The notes: generated by a model from the letters alone, not told the origin. A stretch of 5,933 nucleotides of DNA from Actinomycetota bacterium (GCA_013694685.1 JACDBY010000415.1:1-5933), one strand, 5' to 3'; shown: positions 1-5,355, numbered from the stretch's first letter. Made by a program: numbers and translations.

Positions 1-719
1 CGGAGACGACGATGGATGCGCTCGGCCTTCTCGAGCTCCTCGAAGACGGCCTCGAGGTCGGCGTACTTGCGCCGCGGCGCCCCCATCGACTTCACCCGCT
101 CCTCGCGGATCTCGGCGAGCCGCTCGGGGTCGATCGTGAGCCCGACGATCTTCGCCCGGTCGATCTCGAAGAGCGCGGGCGGCGGGTCGACGCCCTTCAC
201 GATCGGGACGTTCGCCGCCTTGTGGCCGAGGTAGCCGAGGAAGATCGAGAGCGGCGTCTTCGACGTGCGCGAGACGCCGACGAGCACGATGTCTGCGTCG
301 TCGAGACCACCTCCCACTCCGTCGTCGTAGCGCACGGCGAACTCGATCGCCTCGATCCGCCTGAAGTAGGTGTCGTCGAGCGGCGCGCGCACACCCGGCT
401 CCATGCGCGCTGCGACGCCAGCGACCCGGGAGATCGAGTCGATCGGGTGACCGAGCAAGTCGCAGTAGTGCACGCGCGAGCGTCGGCAGAGCCTGCGCAT
501 CTCCTCGCGCAGGCCGCGCTCCACCAGCGTGTAGACCATGACCGCGGGCCGACCACGGGCGCGCTGCACCGCAATCGCGAGATCCTCGACTGACTCGACC
601 CGCGGGTGCCGCACCTCCTGGAACTCGATGTCCGGGAACTGCGCCTCGAGCGCGAGGACGAGACGCGCCGCCGTCTCACCCGTCGAGTCGGAGACGATGT
701 GGAGCTCGACCAGTGCCAC
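1..719 (-). CDS. ppsR: PPDK / PEP synthase regulatory kinase-pyrophosphorylase, 3' end cut by window edge
   Basis: The reverse strand is open from a GTG at 719 to the window edge, giving 239 residues of a family usually about 270 long, so roughly 30 C-terminal residues are missing. It begins MALVELHIVSDSTGETA; the VSDSTGETA start is the family hallmark. A P-loop, GVSRTSKT (residues about 148-155), is followed by a conserved stretch ending NVPIV, and FAVRYDDG lies before it. Family knowledge: these bifunctional enzymes inactivate pyruvate phosphate dikinase or PEP synthase by ADP-dependent threonine phosphorylation and reactivate it by Pi-dependent, PPi-forming dephosphorylation. The GTG is chosen because it gives the usual N-terminus; no good Shine-Dalgarno precedes it. 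The gene lies 13 nt downstream of a decayed deacylase gene on the same strand and is divergent from glyS. Which target enzyme it controls cannot be seen here. Confidence 0.93.
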   Translation of the reverse strand, partial: MALVELHIVSDSTGETAARLVLALEAQFPDIEFQEVRHPRVESVEDLAIAVQRARGRPAVMVYTLVERGLREEMRRLCRRSRVHYCDLLGHPIDSISRVAGVAARMEPGVRAPLDDTYFRRIEAIEFAVRYDDGVGGGLDDADIVLVGVSRTSKTPLSIFLGYLGHKAANVPIVKGVDPPPALFEIDRAKIVGLTIDPERLAEIREERVKSMGAPRRKYADLEAVFEELEKAERIHRRL

Positions 720-732
720 TACCGCCGGGAGG

Positions 733-895
733 CTAGCCGGTCGCGCGCTCGACGGTCCTCGCGTCAGTGAGCCGCGCACGCTTGCCGAGCGCGCCCGTAC
801 AGGCCCGACCGGGAGTCGTGCTCGTACTCGTGCACGACGAAGTCGATCCCGGCTCGTTCGGCGACGACGACCGCCGGTGTCCGCTTCCCCGCCAC
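733..895 (-). pseudogene. Decayed YbaK/EbsC-type Cys-tRNA(Pro) deacylase gene, internally deleted and truncated
   Basis: The spacer between ppsR and glyS carries two in-order pieces of a YbaK-family protein on the minus strand. Piece one starts at GTG 895 and reads MAGKRTPAVVVAERAG, then IDFVVHEYEHD and LYG. This matches the family N-terminus (TPA...F..H.YEHD...G). Its frame stops at 766-764 after 43 codons. Piece two lies in another frame, about 792-733, and reads ALGKRARLTDARTVERATG before a TAG at 735-733. It matches the later family segment that normally runs ALG.K...AD....ER.TGYVVGG. The roughly 60 residues expected between them, including the FKTL-type segment with the functional lysine, are absent, as is the C-terminal third. 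Intact members hydrolyse Cys mischarged on tRNA(Pro) or related mischarged tRNAs. This copy cannot make a working enzyme. The assignment is by recognised motifs, not by a search. Confidence 0.8.
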
Positions 896-902
896 AACGG
901 CG

Positions 903-912
903 ACGGTAGCGT
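903..912. promoter_or_regulatory. Candidate overlapping divergent -10 boxes
   Basis: Plus-strand TAGCGT (907-912) lies 9 nt before the glyS ATG at 922. Minus-strand TACCGT (908-903) lies 7 nt before the GTG at 895 that starts the deacylase relic. Both fit TANNNT, share the central TA, and would place transcription starts within a few bases of the start codons. No convincing -35 is visible for either. This is a weak, pattern-only call in GC-rich DNA. Confidence 0.3.
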
Positions 913-921
913 TGTCGCCCC

Positions 922-2295
922 ATGACGACCGAGGTCACGATGGACAAGATCGTCTCGCTCTGCCGCCGCCGTGGCTTCGTCTTCCCGGCCTCGGAGATCT
1001 ACGGCGGGATGGGCTCGTCGTACGACTACGGGCACTACGGCGTCCTGCTGAAGGACAACGTCAAGGCGCGCTGGCTCGAGGCGATGGTGCGGGAACGGGA
1101 CGACATCGTCGCGCTCGACTCCTCGATCATCCTCAACCCGCGGGTCTGGGAGGCCTCCGGGCACGTCGGCGGCTTCAGCGACCCGCTCGTCGACTGCCGC
1201 ACGTGCAAGCAGCGCTTCCGGGCAGACCATCTCGCCGACCCGGAGCACGAGGACGTGCGCTGCGGCAAGCGGCCGAGCAAGCGGCCGGGTGAGACGTCGG
1301 ACTGCGATCTGACTGAGCCTCGGCAGTTCAACCTCATGTTCCGGACGCGTGTGGGAGCCGTCGAGGCGACCGGAACCGACGTCTACTTGCGACCGGAGAC
1401 GGCCCAGGGCATCTTCGTCAACTTCAAGAACGTCGCCCAGCTCGCGCGGCGCAAGCCGCCATTCGGGATCGCCCAGGTCGGGAAGGCGTTTCGCAACGAG
1501 ATCACGCCCGGGAACTTCATCTTCAGGACGCTCGAGTTCGAGCAGATGGAGATGGAGTTCTTCGTCCCGCCGTCCGAGGCCGACGAGTGGTACCGCTACT
1601 GGGTCGCCGAGCGTCTCGCGTGGCACGTCCGCTACGGCATCCGCGAAGAGAGCCTGCGTGTCCGCCCTCACGAGGCGGACGAACTCTCGCACTACTCGAG
1701 CGGGACGAGCGACATCGAGTACCTCTTCCCGATCGGCTGGTCGGAGCTCGAGGGAATCGCGAATCGCGGCGACTTCGATCTCACGCAGCACACGGCCGCC
1801 TCGGGGACGAAGCTGGAGTGGGTCGACTCGGGCTCGGGCGAGCGATTCGTCCCGCACGTGATCGAGCCGGCGCTCGGTGTCAACCGGTCGATGCTCGCGT
1901 TCCTCGTCGACGCGTACGAGGAGGAGGTCGTCGGCGAGCGCGAGCGGACGGTGCTTCGCCTCCATCCCCAGCTCGCGCCGGTGAAGGCCGCCGTGCTGCC
2001 GCTGATCGCGAAGGACGGCGCTATGGTCGAAAGGGCGCGGTCGCTCTACGAGGAGCTGCGACGCTCGGCGAGCGTCGAGTACGACGACAGTGGGGCGATC
2101 GGCCGCCGCTATCGCCGCCAGGACGAGATCGGCACACCCTGGGCGTTCACGATCGACGAGCAGACGACGGTCGACGGGACGGTCACCGTGCGCGATCGAG
2201 ATTCGCTCGCGCAGGAGCGCATCCCGCTCGAGAACGTCACGAGCTGGCTCGCGGGCCGTCTGGTCGAGCCGTGGTCGGCGCCGCCGCGCCATTGA
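922..2295 (+). CDS. glyS: Glycyl-tRNA synthetase, alpha2 (single-chain) type
   Basis: The enzyme charges tRNA(Gly) with glycine in the cytoplasm. The 457 residues match the usual 440-460 of the homodimeric class II enzyme. In order: the N-terminal MDKIVSLCRRRGFVFP and SEIYGG; a metal-knuckle region with Cys92, Cys95, Cys114 and Cys128; LRPETAQGIFVNFKN (about 157-170); class II motif 2, FRNEITPGNF, then FRTLEFEQMEMEFF (about 190-214); motif 3, IEPALGVNRSML with Arg322 (about 314-325); and the anticodon-binding domain, HPQLAP to DEIGTPW and GTVTVRDRDS (about 348-428). ATG 922 is used here, but ATG 940 is a real alternative: GAGGT at 931-935 sits 5 nt before it and it gives MDKIVSLC, close to many homologues. 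Position 922 would instead be nearly leaderless. The gene is divergent from ppsR and ends 35 nt before the dioxygenase gene. The second cysteine pair is unusually widely spaced. Confidence 0.97.
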   Translation: MTTEVTMDKIVSLCRRRGFVFPASEIYGGMGSSYDYGHYGVLLKDNVKARWLEAMVRERDDIVALDSSIILNPRVWEASGHVGGFSDPLVDCRTCKQRFRADHLADPEHEDVRCGKRPSKRPGETSDCDLTEPRQFNLMFRTRVGAVEATGTDVYLRPETAQGIFVNFKNVAQLARRKPPFGIAQVGKAFRNEITPGNFIFRTLEFEQMEMEFFVPPSEADEWYRYWVAERLAWHVRYGIREESLRVRPHEADELSHYSSGTSDIEYLFPIGWSELEGIANRGDFDLTQHTAASGTKLEWVDSGSGERFVPHVIEPALGVNRSMLAFLVDAYEEEVVGERERTVLRLHPQLAPVKAAVLPLIAKDGAMVERARSLYEELRRSASVEYDDSGAIGRRYRRQDEIGTPWAFTIDEQTTVDGTVTVRDRDSLAQERIPLENVTSWLAGRLVEPWSAPPRH

Positions 2296-2317
2296 CGATC
2301 CGACTCGGGTTTACACT
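2292..2317 (+). promoter_or_regulatory. Possible promoter for the dioxygenase-like gene
   Basis: TTGACG (2292-2297), overlapping the glyS stop, and TACACT (2312-2317) resemble -35 and -10 boxes, but the spacer is only 14 nt, shorter than usual. The TACACTCG octamer also occurs before recO. The downstream ATG at 2331 has GGAG (2326-2329) only 1 nt away, too close for normal Shine-Dalgarno use, so initiation on a very short leader is plausible. Readthrough from glyS is equally possible. Confidence 0.25.
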
Positions 2318-2330
2318 CGTATGTCGGAGC

Positions 2331-2900
2331 ATGACAGCGTCACCGCTCTTCACGCCTGCGCTCGCGTCGCTCGGTGACCTCGTCCGGCACCACGGGCTTC
2401 TCACACCCGGCGAGCTCGAGCAGATCGCGTGCGATCTGGTGGAGCGTCGCGACATCTGGGAGCCTCTCGCGCGCGTCGATGCGACGCAGCGCCAGTACGA
2501 GCTCCTCTACGAGGACGACCGAATGGACGCCTGGGTGCTGTCGTGGATGCCCGGACAGGCGACCGGCTACCACGATCACTACATCTCCGGGGTCGGGATC
2601 TGCGTCGCCGCAGGCGGTGTCCGCGAGGATCTCCTCGTCTACGGAGGGGAGGACGTCGCCCTCCATCTCGGCACCGGCGATTCGCGTCAGGGCGGGCCGG
2701 GATACATCCACCGCGTGCGCCACGAGGACGGCCGGCCGGCCGTGACGATCCACGTCTATTCACCACGGCTCGACTGGGTCGGCCAGTACCGGCTCGGCGA
2801 CGACGGCGTCATCCGCCGCGAGGTGCGACCCGGGCGCAACGAGCTCACCGAGCAGCTCGTCGCCGACGGCGCCCTCGACCGGGTTCTCGAGCGGTTCTAG
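2331..2900 (+). CDS. Cysteine dioxygenase-like cupin (thiol dioxygenase family), substrate unassigned
   Basis: A 189-residue protein, the usual length for bacterial type I cysteine dioxygenase-like cupins. The family uses a 3-His iron site to add O2 to a thiol, giving a sulfinate. Visible here: SWMPGQATGYHDH with His81 and His83 as two iron ligands, GYIHRV with His127 as the third, and VTIHVYSP with His141 and Tyr143 at the positions of the rat enzyme's His155 and Tyr157 (the preceding Ser is Thr139). Aligned by eye, the residue matching the thioether cysteine (rat Cys93) is Val88, as in many bacterial members lacking that crosslink. The substrate-carboxylate arginine (rat Arg60) seems replaced by Tyr56 in RQYELLY. 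Cysteine is therefore not a safe substrate assignment; 3-mercaptopropionate or another thiol is possible. ATG 2331 is the only reasonable start; the same frame runs open upstream only because it overlaps glyS out of frame. A strong palindrome begins 2 nt after the stop. Confidence 0.85.
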   Translation: MTASPLFTPALASLGDLVRHHGLLTPGELEQIACDLVERRDIWEPLARVDATQRQYELLYEDDRMDAWVLSWMPGQATGYHDHYISGVGICVAAGGVREDLLVYGGEDVALHLGTGDSRQGGPGYIHRVRHEDGRPAVTIHVYSPRLDWVGQYRLGDDGVIRREVRPGRNELTEQLVADGALDRVLERF

Positions 2901-2902
2901 CC

Positions 2903-2933
2903 GGGGACTGGCCCCCGAAGGGGGCCTGTCCCC
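2903..2933. repeat. GC-rich palindrome, REP-like; possible terminator of the dioxygenase gene
   Basis: The 14-nt arms (2903-2916 and 2920-2933) pair around a GAA loop with a single mismatch (T2909/T2927, which is A-A when read on the minus strand). The stem is 6 bp, mismatch, then 7 bp of G/C. It begins 2 nt after the TAG of the upstream gene and has no T-run, so it may slow or end transcription without being a classical intrinsic terminator. The design matches the palindrome at 2981-3009, suggesting a dispersed repeat family. Confidence 0.75.
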
Positions 2934-2980
2934 TGTGCGTCAGACGAACGCGGTGGGAGACGGCGACCGTGCGTCGCGCT

Positions 2981-3009
2981 GGGGTCAGTCCCTTTCCGGG
3001 ACAGACCCC
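2981..3009. repeat. Second palindrome of the same design, REP-like
   Basis: Outer arms GGGGTC (2981-2986) and GACCCC (3004-3009) enclose an A-A mismatch (2987/3003), then inner arms GTCCC (2988-2992) and GGGAC (2998-3002) around a TTTCC loop. It lies 47 nt from the first palindrome and 27 nt before the acetyltransferase start. The 47 nt between the two palindromes (2934-2980) shows no further feature that I can support. Confidence 0.75.
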
Positions 3010-3036
3010 GGAACAGACGCGATACCGTGCGCGCTC

Positions 3037-3609
3037 GTGGCCCGGCGATTCGACGCACGCCCACTGACGCCAGAGACCTGGGCCGACCTCGAGACTCTGT
3101 TCGGCCGCCCCGGCGGCTCGATCGTGCGAGGCTGTTGGTGCATGTACTACAGACACACGGGCAAGGCCTCCGGGAGGCGGGACAACAAACGAGAGCTCTG
3201 CGATCTCGTCGAGGCCGGGATGGTCCCGGGTCTCATCGGCTACTCGGGGGGAGAGCCAATCGGCTGGATCAGCCTCGGGCCGCGGGAGGACTACGCGAAG
3301 CTGCAGCGCTCCCCGATCATGAAGCCCGTCGACGAGAAGCCGGTGTGGTCGATCGTGTGCACGTTCGTCGGCAAGGCGCATCGAGGGGCCGGGTTCCAAC
3401 GCCGCCTTCTGCAAGCGGCGATCGACCACGCCAGGGCGAACGGTGTCAGGCTGCTCGAGGCCTACCCGGTCGACAAGCAGGAGCGAAGCCATGACGACTT
3501 CATGTTCTTCGGCTCGCGCAGCCTCTACGAGCGCGAAGGGTTTCGCGAGGTCGTGCGGCGCTCACCGACCAGGATCGTGATGCGGCGAGCGCTGCGCCCG
3601 CGCGCCTGA
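3037..3609 (+). CDS. GNAT-family N-acetyltransferase of the CWCMYYR type
   Basis: A 190-residue protein from GTG 3037. It begins MARRFDARPLTPETW and has the subfamily landmarks GCWCMYYR (about 32-39), GEPIGWISLGPREDY (about 72-86), a strand KPVWSIVCTFV (about 101-111) leading into the acetyl-CoA loop GKAHRGAG (about 112-119), and the C-terminal LYEREGF with RRSPTRIVMR. GNAT enzymes move acetyl from acetyl-CoA to an amine; the acceptor for this subfamily is not known to me. The frame stays open up to an ATG at 2935, but that version would translate straight through the palindrome at 2981-3009, whereas homology begins only around residue 4 of the GTG version, so 3037 is preferred. No Shine-Dalgarno is visible. 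The gene is convergent with recO, 45 nt apart, with a palindrome between them. Confidence 0.85.
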   Translation: MARRFDARPLTPETWADLETLFGRPGGSIVRGCWCMYYRHTGKASGRRDNKRELCDLVEAGMVPGLIGYSGGEPIGWISLGPREDYAKLQRSPIMKPVDEKPVWSIVCTFVGKAHRGAGFQRRLLQAAIDHARANGVRLLEAYPVDKQERSHDDFMFFGSRSLYEREGFREVVRRSPTRIVMRRALRPRA

Positions 3610-3621
3610 CAGCGCGGGTCG

Positions 3622-3639
3622 GAGCGGGCCGAGCGGGCC
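3622..3639. repeat. Two tandem copies of a 9-bp unit
   Basis: GAGCGGGCC occurs twice back to back (3622-3630 and 3631-3639). The second copy runs into the left arm of the palindrome at 3635-3654. It may be the variable edge of an inserted repeat element or simple slippage. Confidence 0.6.
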
Positions 3640-3654
3640 GGACAGGTCCGGCCC
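3635..3654. terminator. Perfect palindrome in the convergent junction; likely bidirectional terminator and repeat element
   Basis: GGGCCGGAC (3635-3643) pairs perfectly with GTCCGGCCC (3646-3654); in practice an 8-bp stem with a CAGG loop. It lies between the convergent acetyltransferase and recO genes and abuts the recO stop (TAG, read 3657-3655). No clear T-run follows on either strand. Read on the minus strand it starts GTAGGGGCC, a head I associate with dispersed GC-rich repeats in environmental high-GC genomes, so it may be an inserted repeat serving as terminator. That association is from memory, not from a search. Confidence 0.6.
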
Positions 3655-4395
3655 CTACGCGCTCAGCGTGCGCAGGCGGAAGCCGCCGTGGTACTCGTAC
3701 GAGGAGGTGACGACGCCCAGCGCCTCGCGGGCGGCACGGTCCCCCAGACCGAGTCCGGGGGCATCTGCAATGGGTGCGCCGACGAGCCCGGCCAGGCCGT
3801 TCAGCCCGTCCTGTGAGAGCGGGATCCCGCCCGTGTCACAGGCGGCGCAGACCGCACCACCGGCCGAGGGAAGGAATGCGACGAGCCCGTCGGCCTCGCC
3901 GCATTCGACGCAGCTCGAGAGATGCGGCAGAAAGCCCGAGAGCCAGAGGAGCTTGAGCTGGAACGACAGCACGACCGGGTCGAGGGCCGGGCGGCGGCCC
4001 GGTTGCGGCTCGCGTTCGTCGAGAGCGTCGAGGAAGCGCGTGAGCGCGAGGAACGCGCGGCTCGACTGCTCCTCCTCGGTGTAGAGCTTCAGCATCGCCT
4101 CCAGCCCGATCAGACCCACCTGGAGGCGATAGCCGTCGGAGCGAATCCGGTCGTGCGAGCGGACGAGCGAGGCTCCGGTGACCGTCCCGAGCTCGCCACG
4201 ACCGCGATGCAGGCCGAGCTCGACGTGCGAGAACGGCTCGAGGCGACCGCCGAAACGGCTCTTCGTGCGACGGACGCCCTTCGCGATGGCGCCCTGCCGG
4301 CCACTTGCCGCCGTGTACACGTGGAGGACCCGATCGGCCTCCCCGAACGGGAAGGACCGAAGGACGACCGCCTCGGTGATCGTCGTCGCAGCCAT
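3655..4395 (-). CDS. recO: DNA repair protein RecO
   Basis: RecO acts in recombinational repair: it binds single-stranded DNA and, with RecR and SSB, helps load RecA in the RecF pathway. The 246 residues from ATG 4395 match the family's usual 240-250. The N-terminal OB-fold begins TEAVVLRSFPFGEADRVL (about 7-24) and continues through GAIAKGVRR and SRFGGRLEPF. The helical C-terminal part carries a zinc knuckle, CVEC (Cys162, Cys165) and CAAC (Cys183, Cys186). The frame is open upstream to an ATG at 4467, but those 24 extra residues are unlike RecO, and a TACACT box 6 nt before ATG 4395 fits a leaderless start there. The gene is downstream of mutM on the same strand (81 nt), separated from it by a hairpin. 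Its stop codon is adjacent to a palindromic repeat. Confidence 0.95.
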   Translation of the reverse strand: MAATTITEAVVLRSFPFGEADRVLHVYTAASGRQGAIAKGVRRTKSRFGGRLEPFSHVELGLHRGRGELGTVTGASLVRSHDRIRSDGYRLQVGLIGLEAMLKLYTEEEQSSRAFLALTRFLDALDEREPQPGRRPALDPVVLSFQLKLLWLSGFLPHLSSCVECGEADGLVAFLPSAGGAVCAACDTGGIPLSQDGLNGLAGLVGAPIADAPGLGLGDRAAREALGVVTSSYEYHGGFRLRTLSA

Positions 4396-4401
4396 GGCTC
4401 G

Positions 4402-4407
4402 AGTGTA
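4402..4407 (-). promoter_or_regulatory. Candidate -10 box for leaderless recO
   Basis: Minus-strand TACACT is followed by exactly 6 nt and then the recO ATG, so a start 7 nt past the box would be the A of the ATG. No Shine-Dalgarno is present and no -35 consensus is seen. The spacing is that of leaderless actinobacterial promoters. Confidence 0.5.
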
Positions 4408-4424
4408 CGAGGGGCTCGGGACGA

Positions 4425-4448
4425 GGGGCGCGGCTGAAGCCACGCCCC
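4425..4448 (-). terminator. Hairpin between mutM and recO
   Basis: In minus-strand RNA the arms GGGGCGUGGCU and AGCCGCGCCCC pair over 11 positions, including one G-U, around a very short loop (effectively 10 bp with a UUCA loop). It starts 28 nt after the mutM stop and ends 17 nt before the recO -10 box. There is no U-run. It is placed to end mutM transcription before the separate recO promoter. Confidence 0.5.
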
Positions 4449-4476
4449 ACCCCCGCTCCGGAGCCACGCCACGGCG

Positions 4477-5304
4477 TCAGAGCCGCTGGCAGTGCGGGCA
4501 GAACCAGGTTCCGCGACCACCGACGACGATCCGCTCGATCGGCCGTCCGCAGCGGTCGCAGGGCTCCCCGAGACGGCCGTAGGCGTGGAACTCGCGCTGC
4601 ATGCCTCCCGCGGACCCGTTGGGTGTGACGTACTCGCGCAGCGTCGATCCCTCGAGCTCGACCCCTTTGCGCAACGCTGCGCGCACTGCCCGGTGCAGGC
4701 GCGCGAGCTCCGTCTCGTCGAGCTCGCCCGCAGGACGCCGGGGATGGATCCGCGCCCGCCAGAGCGCCTCGTCGGCGTAGATGTTCCCGATCCCTGCGAT
4801 GCGTCGCTGATCGAGGAGGAACGCCTTGATGGGGGCACGCCGTCCCGCTGCAAGCCGCGTGAGCTTCGCGCTGCTGAACGACTGCACGAGCGGCTCAGGC
4901 CCGAGCCTCGCCGCCAGGTACGGGCGCAGGTGATCCTCGTCGAGCAGCTCCCAGGTGCCGAAGCGGCGAACGTCGCGGTACGCGATGTCGGTGCCGGTGT
5001 CGAGCCGGAGAATGGCGCGTCGGTGCGCGTCCGCGGGAAGCTCGCCCGCCGGTGCATATCGCAGCGACCCGGTCATCCGGAGATGGACGACGAGAGTGCG
5101 GCCGCTCTCGAGCCGGACGAGCAGGTACTTTCCGCGCCGGCCGACCGTGGCGATCGTCTCGCCGACGAGCGCGTCGGCGACGAGACGCGGATCGACCGGT
5201 CGCGTCAACCGCGTGTCGTGGATCTTCGCGTCCGTGATCGTCGCGCCTTCGAGCACCGGCGAGAGCTGGCGGCGAACCGTCTCGACCTCGGGCAACTCGG
5301 GCAC
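4477..5304 (-). CDS. mutM: Formamidopyrimidine-DNA glycosylase (Fpg/MutM)
   Basis: Base-excision repair enzyme that removes 8-oxoguanine and formamidopyrimidines and cuts the abasic site by beta,delta-elimination. The 275 residues are full length. It begins with GTG then PELPEVETVRR: Pro2 is the Schiff-base nucleophile and Glu3 the catalytic acid, so the start is fixed because Pro2 must follow the initiator. Other landmarks are Lys59 in GRRGKYL, the strand-intercalating Met77 in HLRMTGS and Arg114/Phe115 in DVRRFG, Asn174 in GIGNIYADE of the helix-two-turn-helix, and a C-terminal zinc finger CDRC...CPHC (Cys249, 252, 269, 272) with Arg264 in GGRGTW on the beta-hairpin. All catalytic and DNA-reading residues are present. 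The TPNGSAGG segment corresponds to the 8-oxoG capping loop region. It lies upstream of recO on the same strand, an ordinary pairing of repair genes. Confidence 0.97.
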   Translation of the reverse strand: MPELPEVETVRRQLSPVLEGATITDAKIHDTRLTRPVDPRLVADALVGETIATVGRRGKYLLVRLESGRTLVVHLRMTGSLRYAPAGELPADAHRRAILRLDTGTDIAYRDVRRFGTWELLDEDHLRPYLAARLGPEPLVQSFSSAKLTRLAAGRRAPIKAFLLDQRRIAGIGNIYADEALWRARIHPRRPAGELDETELARLHRAVRAALRKGVELEGSTLREYVTPNGSAGGMQREFHAYGRLGEPCDRCGRPIERIVVGGRGTWFCPHCQRL

Positions 5305-5310
5305 CCGGTC

Positions 5311-5316
5311 ATCGTA
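5311..5316 (-). promoter_or_regulatory. Candidate -10 box for leaderless mutM
   Basis: Minus-strand TACGAT is followed by exactly 6 nt and then the GTG start at 5304, the same geometry as at recO. No Shine-Dalgarno lies between. No convincing -35 is seen. Confidence 0.45.
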
Positions 5317-5355
5317 GGTTGTCGGCGTCGAGACACTGCGACATCCGGACGACAG

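Noticed and set aside
12..593. A 193-codon plus-strand frame opposite ppsR
   Set aside because: The minus strand encodes an unmistakable ppsR product; the plus frame is its antisense shadow.
731..738. GGCTAGCC, a perfect 8-bp palindrome upstream of ppsR
   Set aside because: Too short and GC-biased to support as an operator; it also overlaps the stop of the deacylase relic.
733..2292. A 519-codon open frame on the minus strand across glyS
   Set aside because: It is antisense to the clearly coding glyS and has no recognisable domain; long antisense frames are expected in GC-rich codon-biased DNA. Only its last roughly 20 codons, outside glyS, coincide with the second piece of the deacylase relic.
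1587..2330. A long upstream extension of the dioxygenase frame through glyS
   Set aside because: The upstream part is glyS read out of frame and arginine-rich; family similarity starts near ATG 2331.
4396..4467. A 24-residue N-terminal extension of RecO from ATG 4467
   Set aside because: The extension passes through the hairpin region and the -10-like box and does not look like RecO; ATG 4395 gives the standard length and N-terminus.
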